Shown here: in pieces, positions 7,867 to 15,292 of the stretch
Layout of the letters: the number at the start of each line of letters is the position of its first letter
Numbering within the stretch: the first letter of the stretch is position 1
From: an uncultured Centipeda sp.
Lineage (GTDB): Bacteria; Bacillota; Negativicutes; Selenomonadales; Selenomonadaceae
DNA length: 64,000 nucleotides
Reading direction: 5' to 3'
Assembly (NCBI GenBank): GCA_905372865.1
Contig: CAJPQT010000013.1
Coordinates: 14,211 to 78,210 of the forward strand
Made by a program: the position numbers and the translations under genes
The notes under the pieces: generated by a model
The model's input: the letters and a program-made list of their open reading frames with translations, nothing else
What the model was told of the DNA's origin: nothing
The model's database searches: none

Positions 7867-8242
7867 GGAGGTGCGCCTCTATCCCTATGCGACGAACGAC
7901 ATCAATCGATTCATGTACGAGCTGCTCAACCTGCGCCCGCCGCAGATGGTGGTGGACATCGACGGGAACGATGCGAACAACGCGATCTCGCTTGAACTGC
8001 TGCCCGAACTCGACACGGACTATCTGCTCATCAATGCGGGGTTTGGTCCGAGCAGCCGTCAGAACAGTGCCGTCGCGCGCAAGCGGTTCGAGACAATGCA
8101 GCGTGATCCACTCTGGGAGAGCGTGCCAGCGGTGCGTACGGGGCGTATGGATGTGGTGGATGCGATGATCTGGAACGCACACGGCATCATCTCGAAGGAG
8201 ATGGCGATGGATGCACTAGCGGATTGGGTGGAGGCACAATAA
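7859..8242 (+). pseudogene. C-terminal remnant of siderophore/metal ABC substrate-binding protein
   Basis: 127 codons from an ATG at 7859 that overlaps the end of the receptor remnant. The sequence matches the second lobe of a TroA/FepB-type periplasmic binding protein: PPQMVVDIDGNDANNAISLELLPELDTDYLLI, then FETMQRDPLWESVPAVRTGRMDVVD and a final helix. The first lobe and signal peptide are missing, so it cannot be a functional transporter component. The 5' junction with the receptor gene marks the deletion point. A terminator follows directly. Confidence 0.8.
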
Positions 8243-8248
8243 CGGAGA

Positions 8249-8284
8249 GAGAATCTGTATTCTGACGGGTACAGATTCTTTTTA
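8249..8284 (+). terminator. Rho-independent terminator after the decayed siderophore locus
   Basis: AGAATCTGTA pairs with TACAGATTCT around a 10-base loop, followed by TTTTT. Confidence 0.8.
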
Positions 8285-8285
8285 T

Positions 8286-8314
8286 TTGACAAAATACGGG
8301 CACACATCTAAGAT
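8286..8314 (+). promoter_or_regulatory. Promoter of the trpFCBA operon
   Basis: TTGACA at 8286-8291, 17 bases, TAAGAT at 8309-8314. Only about 20 bases remain before trpF, so there is no room for a leader peptide attenuator or T-box. Confidence 0.75.
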
Positions 8315-8339
8315 GAACAAATATGAACGGAGGGATCGG

Positions 8340-9011
8340 ATGCGCGTAAAGATGTGCGGGATGAGGACGATCACGGCGGCGCGTGCGGCAGAGGAGGCGG
8401 GTGCGGACTACGTCGGCTTTATCTTCGCGAAAAACAGTCGGCGCTATGTCGCGCCCGAGGCGGCGTGGGAGATTGTGCGCACGCTGCGCCGCGTAAAGAG
8501 CGTCGGTGTCTTTGTGGATGCGCCGATGGATGAGGTCAATGAAATTGCCGCGTACGTTGGACTGGACTACGTGCAGCTGCACGGGCATGAGAGTGCGGAG
8601 ATGGCGAAGGAATCGCAGTATCCTGTGATCAAGGCATATCGCTACGGGGATGATTTCGATGCGGATGCGGCAAACGCCTATCCCGCCGAGATGATTCTTG
8701 TGGACAGTTACGTTGCGGGCGCGGCGGGCGGCACGGGGACGGCGTTTCACTGGCAGGAGGCGGCACGGGAAATTGCGCGTGTGACGAAACCCGTGCTGAT
8801 CGCGGGCGGCATTACGGCGGAGAATGTCAGCGAAGCAGCTGCGATCTTTCATCCGTTTGGCGTCGATGTGTCGGGCGGGCTTGAGGAGGATGGGGAGAAG
8901 TCCGAGGATAAAATCCGTGTGTTTATGGATGCCGCACGAGTGGCGTGTGATTCCCTAAGATTGACAAATTCTCTCTCCTCCACTAGAATGGGGAACATAC
9001 GTCAATCATAG
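8340..9011 (+). CDS. trpF: Phosphoribosylanthranilate isomerase
   Basis: 223 residues from ATG 8340 (CGGAGGGATCGG upstream). TIM barrel with the family signature KMCGMRT at the start (catalytic Cys), VGFIFAKNSRRYV, and LIAGGITAENV / GVDVSGGLEEDGEKSEDKI (phosphate-binding loops and catalytic Asp region). It converts phosphoribosylanthranilate to CdRP in tryptophan synthesis. The last roughly 20 residues (SLRLTNSLSSTRMGNIRQS) are unlike the family and coincide with a promoter-like sequence, so the gene seems to have a read-through tail. Confidence 0.93.
   Translation: MRVKMCGMRTITAARAAEEAGADYVGFIFAKNSRRYVAPEAAWEIVRTLRRVKSVGVFVDAPMDEVNEIAAYVGLDYVQLHGHESAEMAKESQYPVIKAYRYGDDFDADAANAYPAEMILVDSYVAGAAGGTGTAFHWQEAAREIARVTKPVLIAGGITAENVSEAAAIFHPFGVDVSGGLEEDGEKSEDKIRVFMDAARVACDSLRLTNSLSSTRMGNIRQS
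8961..8989 (+). promoter_or_regulatory. Internal promoter for trpC within the trpF 3' end
   Basis: TTGACA at 8961-8966, exactly 17 bases, TAGAAT at 8984-8989, about 40 bases before trpC. Boxes and spacing are near consensus. It would let trpCBA be transcribed apart from trpF. Confidence 0.6.
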
Positions 9012-9031
9012 AAGCTCAAAGGAGGTGCAGT

Positions 9032-9817
9032 GTGCGCGATATATTAGCTGAAATCGTAGAAAAGAAGCGCGCAATCGTGGCAGAGGCGAAGAAAAGCCGC
9101 CCGCTCGATGACCTGAAAGCAGATCTTCCATGCGGTACGTTTCGCATGGCGGAGCACTTCCGATGGCGGGGTTGGGGACTGATTGCGGAGTGCAAGCTCC
9201 AGTCGCCTGCAAAGGGGCGGCTGACGACCGCGCATAGCGTCACGGAACTTGCCGATATTTACACGGCAGCGGGCGCAGCGGTGCTCTCCGTGCATACCGA
9301 TCCGCACTTCCTCGGGAGCAATGAGGACTTTGCAGCGGTGCGTGCGCGTGTGGATACGCCGCTCCTGCGCAAGGACTTCATCATCGACCCGTATCAGGTC
9401 TACGAGGCGCGTGCCCTCGGTGCGGACGCGGTGCTGCTGATCGTACGCATCCTGATGCCCGAGGAGCTGAAAGAGCTGCTCTACCTCACATGGAGCCTCG
9501 GGATGGATGCCCTCGTCGAGGTGCATGACCGCGCCGATCTTGAGATTGCGCAGCAGACGCCGGCGGAGTTCATCGGCATCAACAACCGCAATCTCGTGAC
9601 CTTTGAGACGAGCGTCCAGACGACGCTTGACCTCCTGCCGTATGCAGATATGAGTCGTACGATTATCAGCGAGAGCGGCGTTTTCACTTGCGATGATGCG
9701 ATGCGTGTGCACAGGGCAGGCTGTAAGGGCGTGCTCGTCGGCGAGGGGCTTGTGCGTGCTGCCGATATCGGTGCATTTGCGAGAGAGCTATCCGAAGTTG
9801 GAATAAAGGAGCAATGA
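9032..9817 (+). CDS. trpC: Indole-3-glycerol phosphate synthase
   Basis: 261 residues from GTG 9032 behind AAAGGAGG. TIM barrel: ECKLQSPAKG (substrate-binding lysine strand, usually E-x-K-x-x-S-P-S-x-G), LLRKDFIIDPYQVYEARALGADAVLLI, EFIGINNRNL and SESGVF. It catalyses ring closure of CdRP to indole-3-glycerol phosphate, the substrate of the TrpA protein encoded in the same operon. Confidence 0.95.
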   Translation: MRDILAEIVEKKRAIVAEAKKSRPLDDLKADLPCGTFRMAEHFRWRGWGLIAECKLQSPAKGRLTTAHSVTELADIYTAAGAAVLSVHTDPHFLGSNEDFAAVRARVDTPLLRKDFIIDPYQVYEARALGADAVLLIVRILMPEELKELLYLTWSLGMDALVEVHDRADLEIAQQTPAEFIGINNRNLVTFETSVQTTLDLLPYADMSRTIISESGVFTCDDAMRVHRAGCKGVLVGEGLVRAADIGAFARELSEVGIKEQ

Positions 9818-9820
9818 TAT

Positions 9821-11008
9821 ATGAGCAAGAAGGGAAGATTCGGCGACTACGGCGGGCAGTATGTGCCCGAGATCGCGATGCCCGCACTGAACGAGTTGGA
9901 AGAGGCATATCTGAAATACCGTGCGGATGAGGAGTTCCTCACGGAGTTTCGCGGTTATCTCCGTGACTATGCAGGGCGTCCGACGAATCTCTACTTTGCC
10001 GAGCGGCTGACGAAGCACTACGGCAAGGCGAATATCTATCTGAAACGCGAAGACCTTCTGCATACGGGCGCGCACAAGATCAACAACGCACTCGGACAGG
10101 CGCTGCTTGCAAAGCGCATGGGCAAGAAGCGTATTGTCGCAGAGACGGGCGCAGGTCAGCACGGTGTCGCGACGGCGACGGTCGCGGCTCTCTTCGGCAT
10201 GGAGTGTCATGTGTTCATGGGAGCGGTTGATGTCGAGCGTCAGCGGCTCAACGTGTTTCGTATGCGTTTGCTCGGGGCGACGGTCATCCCCGTATCAAGC
10301 GGTACGGGGACGCTCAAGGATGCGACGAGTGAGGCGATCCGCTACTGGGCGACGAATATCACGGACACTTACTATGTCATTGGTTCGGCGGTCGGCCCGC
10401 ATCCCTATCCGGAGATGGTGCGCGACTTCCAGAAGGTCATCGGTGAGGAGATCCGCGCACAGGCAAAGGAGCGGTTCGGCGCAAAGCCAGACTATCTCGT
10501 CGCGTGTATCGGCGGCGGCAGTAATGCCATCGGGACGTTCTACGACTTCCGCGATGACGCAGCTGTCAAGAAGTTCTGCGTCGAGGGCGGCGGACGCGGC
10601 GACGCAGACGGGGACAACGCCAAGACCCTCAGCGGCGCGGGCACGCCCGGCATTCTCCACGGTGCATACAGCTATCTCCTTCAGGATCAGGACGGACAGG
10701 TCGTCGAGGCGTACAGTATCTCGGCGGGACTGGACTACCCGGGGGTCGGCCCCGAGCATTCCTATTTCAAGGACAAGGGCATCGTTACCTACGTTTCCGT
10801 GACCGATCAGGAAGCCCTCGCGGCATTTCAGCGTCTCTCGCGCATCGAGGGCATCATCCCCGCGCTCGAGAGCTCACACGCGCTTGCCTATCTCGAAAAA
10901 CTCATGCCCGAGACGAAGGCGGGCGAGAATGTCGTCGTCTGTCTCTCGGGGCGTGGCGATAAGGACGTGCAGATGGTCGCAAAGGAACTGGGGGAGGAGA
11001 TCGAATGA
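9821..11008 (+). CDS. trpB: Tryptophan synthase beta chain
   Basis: 395 residues, normal length. PLP lysine in HTGAHKINNALGQ, indole/serine site ETGAGQHGVATA, phosphate cup GGGSNAIG, and the C-terminal LSGRGDKDVQMV. It condenses indole with serine; indole arrives through a tunnel from TrpA. ATG 9821 is 3 bases after trpC, and the stop overlaps trpA. Confidence 0.97.
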   Translation: MSKKGRFGDYGGQYVPEIAMPALNELEEAYLKYRADEEFLTEFRGYLRDYAGRPTNLYFAERLTKHYGKANIYLKREDLLHTGAHKINNALGQALLAKRMGKKRIVAETGAGQHGVATATVAALFGMECHVFMGAVDVERQRLNVFRMRLLGATVIPVSSGTGTLKDATSEAIRYWATNITDTYYVIGSAVGPHPYPEMVRDFQKVIGEEIRAQAKERFGAKPDYLVACIGGGSNAIGTFYDFRDDAAVKKFCVEGGGRGDADGDNAKTLSGAGTPGILHGAYSYLLQDQDGQVVEAYSISAGLDYPGVGPEHSYFKDKGIVTYVSVTDQEALAAFQRLSRIEGIIPALESSHALAYLEKLMPETKAGENVVVCLSGRGDKDVQMVAKELGEEIE

Positions 11009-11790
11009 GCAAGCGGTTGGATGAAAAACTCGCGAAGCTTCGCGCTGAGGGGCGTACGGGTCTTTATATCTATGTGACGGCAGGCTGCCCGAGTGCGGAG
11101 GCGACCGTGGACATCGTGCGCCGTGCTGAGGAGGCGGGTGCAGACGTGATCGAACTCGGACTTCCGTTCTCCGATCCAATGGCGGATGGACCCGTCATTC
11201 AAGAGGCGAGTGTTATTGCGCTCAAGAACGGCATGACGATGGCAAAGGCTCTTGAGGTCGTCAAGGAGATCCGCAGGCACTCGGAGATCCCGCTCATCGG
11301 CATGGGCTACATCAATATGGTGAACCACTACGGGTTTGAGAAGTTTGTCACGGATTTCAAGGCAGCGGGCATGGACGGCGTGATCTTCCCTGACGTGCCC
11401 CACGAGGAGTCCGAGGACATGCGCCGTATATGCGCCGCGCATGACTTTACCCTGACCGAGTTCATCACGCCCGGCACAACCGAGGAGCGCATGGCGGAGA
11501 CGTGCAAAGATGCACGCGGCTTTATCTACTGCATCTCGAACTATGGCGTCACGGGGGTCAAGGAGATCGACTATTCCATCATCGGCGCTGTCTGCAAGGC
11601 GGCACGCCGCTATACGGACGTACCGCTCGCCATCGGCTTCGGCATCGGCACACCCGAGGCGGCGGCACGCGCAGGAAAACAGGCGGACGGTGTCATCGTC
11701 GGCAGTGCCGTAGTGAAACAGATCATCGATGGCAACATCGACGGAGGCATTCAGTTGATTGCCGATATGCGCAAGGCGCTTGATGCGTAA
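11005..11790 (+). CDS. trpA: Tryptophan synthase alpha chain
   Basis: 261 residues, overlapping trpB by ATGA. TIM barrel with catalytic Glu in VIELGLPFSDP and Asp in DPMADGPVIQ, then GMDGVIFPDVPHEE and YCISNYGVTGVK; phosphate loop GFGIGTPEAA. It cleaves indole-3-glycerol phosphate to indole. trpE, trpG and trpD are absent here, so the first steps are encoded elsewhere. Confidence 0.97.
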   Translation: MSKRLDEKLAKLRAEGRTGLYIYVTAGCPSAEATVDIVRRAEEAGADVIELGLPFSDPMADGPVIQEASVIALKNGMTMAKALEVVKEIRRHSEIPLIGMGYINMVNHYGFEKFVTDFKAAGMDGVIFPDVPHEESEDMRRICAAHDFTLTEFITPGTTEERMAETCKDARGFIYCISNYGVTGVKEIDYSIIGAVCKAARRYTDVPLAIGFGIGTPEAAARAGKQADGVIVGSAVVKQIIDGNIDGGIQLIADMRKALDA

Positions 11791-11828
11791 ATGAATAAGG
11801 GGCGCTTGCAGCGATATATCTGACATAA

Positions 11829-11886
11829 AGACAGGGGTTGTCCATGAAGCTAGAGACTTCGTGCAACAGCTCCTGTCTATTTGTTT
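11829..11886 (+). terminator. Terminator after trpA
   Basis: AGACAGG at 11829-11835 and CCTGTCT at 11872-11878 pair, with extra GTTG/CAAC pairing inside, followed by a T-rich run. Confidence 0.65.
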
Positions 11887-11906
11887 TGTTGAAAGGAATA
11901 GTACAC

Positions 11907-12025
11907 ATGAAATACTTACTCGACACAGCAAACCTTGATAAGATCCGTGAACTCTGTCAGCATGCGTTCGCCGCATATTCAGGTGACGGCACAGGACTAT
12001 GACGGCATGATGGGTGACTGCATTG
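11907..12025 (+). pseudogene. Remnant of a transaldolase/fructose-6-phosphate aldolase gene
   Basis: An ATG at 11907 behind GAAAGG encodes MKYLLDTANLDKIRELCQ, the standard N-terminus of the small transaldolase (TalC/Fsa) family. The frame then breaks, and in another frame HIQVTAQDYDGMMGD follows, a piece from further along in the same family (strand containing V-T-A-Q-D-Y). The segment between has been deleted and the rest is missing. It lies directly before the cas operon, marking that boundary as a rearranged spot. The 100 bases between its end and cas3 hold nothing I can identify. Confidence 0.7.
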
Positions 12026-12142
12026 CTCCCTATTTCAATCGGATATTAGGGAGTTATTTTTTACAAATGTTAGACGAAAATGAAATAAATAGACAGGAAA
12101 TTTAGAAGATATGTAGAAATATATAGACGGAGTGTGATAGAG

Positions 12143-14557
12143 ATGAAACAGTATCTTGCTCATATCCGACGCGATGGATCAGCGAAGCAGACCATGCGTG
12201 CCCATCTCCTGCGCGTGGGGGATCTGATGGCGGCATCTGCTGCGGGAATCGGTTTATCGGCGACTGCACGGCTGATCGGCGTGCTGCATGATCTCGGCAA
12301 GTGTACGAAAGAGTTCGCTGACTATCTTGACTATTGCCGCAAACATCCGGGGGATTACAGCCGTAAAGGGGATGTTGACCACTCGTCGGCCGGTGGACAG
12401 TTGCTCATGAAGAAATATGGACGGTTAGGTGAGGATGAATGCCTTGTAGTGCAGATGGCAGCGCTTGTCATCTTTTCACACCATGTAGGGCTGATGAACT
12501 ATCTTAGTGAAGATGGAACGTCTGATTTCCTACGGCGCATGGAGAAAATAGATGTGCCGAATGTCGATCTTTCCTATTATTATGATACAGTCATCTTGGA
12601 GTCAGAGCTTGATTTGCTTTTTGAGCATGCTGTCCATGAATTTACTGTACTTGATGCAAAGATTACGGCGCTTGATCCGGAGAGGGGGGAGAAGTATCAT
12701 TTTTACTGGGGCATGGTGCATAAGCTGTTGCTCAGCATGCTCGTTGATGCTGATCGGTTGGATAGTGCGGAGTTCGAACTGGAAAAACCGTTGACAGACG
12801 AATGGGACACAGCCGAGATCTGGGCGGACTTCTCTGATAAGTTGGAGCAAAAACTTACCGGATTTTCCATTCCGCCAGAGCCAAAGGCAGAGAAAATTGC
12901 TCGACTGCGTCAAAAGATCAGCGATGACTGCCTCGAATCAGGTGACAAGCCCCCTGGGATTTTCAGGTTATGTGTTCCAACGGGCGGTGGTAAGACTCTT
13001 GCAAGTATGCGGTTTGCCCTGCGTCATGCGCAGAAATACAATAAAAAAAGAATTGTTGTTGTCATTCCTTATACCTCGATCATCGATCAGAATGTCAAGG
13101 AGATTCGTGATATTTTCCACATGGATGAGGCAATTCTGGAACATCACTCCAATGTCATCACGGAGGACGGTGGGGAAGATACGGAGAGTATGGACTTTCG
13201 GCGCATCCTTACGGAGCGATGGGATGTTCCGGTCATCTTTACGACGCAGGTGCAGTTTCTGAACACTCTGTTTGCGGGCGGCAACAGCCCCTTGCGCAGG
13301 CTGCATGCGTTGGAGGACAGCATCATTATTTTTGATGAGATTCAGACGCTTCCTATTCGCTGTACTTATCTCTTCAACGCAGTGATGAACTTTCTTAAAG
13401 ATTTGTGCCGTGTTACCGTGCTTCTTTGCACGGCGACTCAACCACCGCTGGAACAGTTGGATGTTCCGATTGAGATGAGGGAAAATGCGGATCTCACGAG
13501 TGATTTAGCAGAGGTGTTTGAGGGCTTTCGAAGAGTGCAGATTGAGAATATCTGCAAGGATGGCGGCGTTTCCATTAATGAAATTGTCGGCGAAATCGTG
13601 CATAGTGCGGAGGAGATCGGTGATATCCTTTGCATCGTAAACCTCACGGAACAGGCGCGCAACCTCTACGAGAAAGTCTATGAACTCGTGCAGATTTCGG
13701 AACGAGATATTCATGTTGTGCATCTCAGTACGAAGATGTGTCCTGCCCACCGCAAGGAGGTTCTGCGTACTGTGCGGGAGGAGCTTGATGCTCGACATGA
13801 ATATCCAGAGCAGCGGCTTATCTGTATCAGCACGCAGCTCATTGAGGCGGGTGTCGATGTATCCTTTCCTGTGGTCTATCGTGCTCTTGCCGGATTCTCC
13901 TCCATCGCACAGGCGGCGGGACGCTGCAACCGCCATGGGGAGATGGAGCGCGGGATCGTTCGGCTCTTTACGTTGGAACAAGAAAATCTCAGCAATCTTA
14001 AGGACATACAACAGGGAAAGAGGATCGCGAGCGATATGCTGTATAAAACATCGGCGGATGAAATTCTCACACCGCAGGCGATGGAGAAGTATTTCCGCAG
14101 ATTTTATAAAGGGCGTACGGCGCGTGATATGCGTTTCCCGATGAAGGATTGCAATACCATATTTGACCTGCTCTCGGCGAATGAGGCGGGCTTGCAGGAA
14201 GCAGCCGAGAACGGAGCGCAGCCGGATCTCTGGTTCACGCACGCATTTTGCGATGCGGGACGCGCCTTCGCGGTGATTGATTCGCATACGGAGCCGGTAC
14301 TTGTTCCCTATGCAGGAGGAAAGGAGCTGATCGTAGAATTCAATGATATGCAGTTCGATAAGAAAAAGATTGGCAAAAAGATGAATGCGGCGCAGCAGCA
14401 TATGGTTAATTTGTTTTCATATGAACTCCAGAAACTCGCCCAGCTCGGCGGTATCTGGCGAACGGAGAGCGGAGTGATGGCTCTGCGGGAGGAATACTAT
14501 AATGATGCATTTGGTATCCAGACAGAGGAGCAGGGCAATGCATACTGCATGATTTAG
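12143..14557 (+). CDS. cas3: CRISPR-associated helicase/nuclease Cas3 (type I-C)
   Basis: 804 residues from ATG 12143 (CGGAG 10 bases upstream; an in-frame GTG at 12134 is too close to it). An N-terminal HD nuclease domain with H49-D50 in GVLHDLGKCTKEF, H80 in VDHSSAGGQ and HH in FSHHVGL; then a superfamily 2 helicase with Walker A VPTGGGKTLAS near 276-285, a DEIQ box (IIFDEIQTLP, near 397) and motif VI QAAGRCNRHG near 590. Cas3 is recruited by target-bound Cascade to nick, unwind and degrade invader DNA. It is the first gene of a tight cas operon. No frameshift is seen, so interference should be possible. Confidence 0.96.
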   Translation: MKQYLAHIRRDGSAKQTMRAHLLRVGDLMAASAAGIGLSATARLIGVLHDLGKCTKEFADYLDYCRKHPGDYSRKGDVDHSSAGGQLLMKKYGRLGEDECLVVQMAALVIFSHHVGLMNYLSEDGTSDFLRRMEKIDVPNVDLSYYYDTVILESELDLLFEHAVHEFTVLDAKITALDPERGEKYHFYWGMVHKLLLSMLVDADRLDSAEFELEKPLTDEWDTAEIWADFSDKLEQKLTGFSIPPEPKAEKIARLRQKISDDCLESGDKPPGIFRLCVPTGGGKTLASMRFALRHAQKYNKKRIVVVIPYTSIIDQNVKEIRDIFHMDEAILEHHSNVITEDGGEDTESMDFRRILTERWDVPVIFTTQVQFLNTLFAGGNSPLRRLHALEDSIIIFDEIQTLPIRCTYLFNAVMNFLKDLCRVTVLLCTATQPPLEQLDVPIEMRENADLTSDLAEVFEGFRRVQIENICKDGGVSINEIVGEIVHSAEEIGDILCIVNLTEQARNLYEKVYELVQISERDIHVVHLSTKMCPAHRKEVLRTVREELDARHEYPEQRLICISTQLIEAGVDVSFPVVYRALAGFSSIAQAAGRCNRHGEMERGIVRLFTLEQENLSNLKDIQQGKRIASDMLYKTSADEILTPQAMEKYFRRFYKGRTARDMRFPMKDCNTIFDLLSANEAGLQEAAENGAQPDLWFTHAFCDAGRAFAVIDSHTEPVLVPYAGGKELIVEFNDMQFDKKKIGKKMNAAQQHMVNLFSYELQKLAQLGGIWRTESGVMALREEYYNDAFGIQTEEQGNAYCMI

Positions 14558-14569
14558 GGAGGTGAATAC

Positions 14570-15292
14570 ATGAGAAATTCGATTGAATTTCAAGTCTATG
14601 GGAGAATGGCACTTTTTACCGATCCGATTACGAAGATTGGTGGAGAGCGTTCCTCCTACTCTGTGCCAACCTATCAGGCACTCAAAGGGATTACAGAAAG
14701 CATATACTGGAAACCTACGTTCTATTGGGTGGTGGATGAAGTGCGTGTCATGAATCGAATTGCGACACAGTCGCGCGGCGTGAAGCCTATGAAGTACGGT
14801 GGCGGTGGAAATGATCTCTCCATCTATAAATACCTGAGCGATGTTTGCTATCAAGTGCGTGCGCATTTCGAGTTCAATCTGCACCGCAAGGAACTTGCAG
14901 AGGACAGGGATGAACATAAGCACCACAATATTGCAAAGCGTATGGTAGAGCGCGGCGGACGACGTGACATCTTTCTCGGTACGCGGGAATGTCAGGGCTA
15001 TGTTGAGCCTGTGCGTTATGGCGAGGGCAAAGGATACTATGATGACAGCGGCGAGATGCCGCTCGGCACAATGTTTCACGGATTTAACTATGTCGATGAA
15101 ACGGGGGGCAGTATGCTGCAAGTCCGTCTCTGGCAGCCGGTGATGGAAAATGGGGTGATTCGTTTTCCAAGACCTGAACAGTGTACGCTTGTAAGAGATA
15201 TTCGGAAGGTCAAGAGCAAGCTCTTTGATAAGAATACTGTCACCTTTGCCGCAGAGGAATACGAACTCCTAGGAGAGGAGGGACGCTTATGA
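14570..15292 (+). CDS. cas5c: Cas5c (Cas5d) crRNA-processing subunit
   Basis: 240 residues; ATG 14570 with GGAGG 7 bases upstream. RAMP fold beginning IEFQVYGRMALFTDPITKIGGERSSYSVPT, then a basic His-rich stretch EDRDEHKHHNIAKRM, typical for Cas5d. In type I-C systems this protein replaces Cas6: it cuts the repeat hairpin at its 3' base and stays on the 5' handle of the crRNA in Cascade. The stop overlaps the cas8c start. Confidence 0.94.
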   Translation: MRNSIEFQVYGRMALFTDPITKIGGERSSYSVPTYQALKGITESIYWKPTFYWVVDEVRVMNRIATQSRGVKPMKYGGGGNDLSIYKYLSDVCYQVRAHFEFNLHRKELAEDRDEHKHHNIAKRMVERGGRRDIFLGTRECQGYVEPVRYGEGKGYYDDSGEMPLGTMFHGFNYVDETGGSMLQVRLWQPVMENGVIRFPRPEQCTLVRDIRKVKSKLFDKNTVTFAAEEYELLGEEGRL

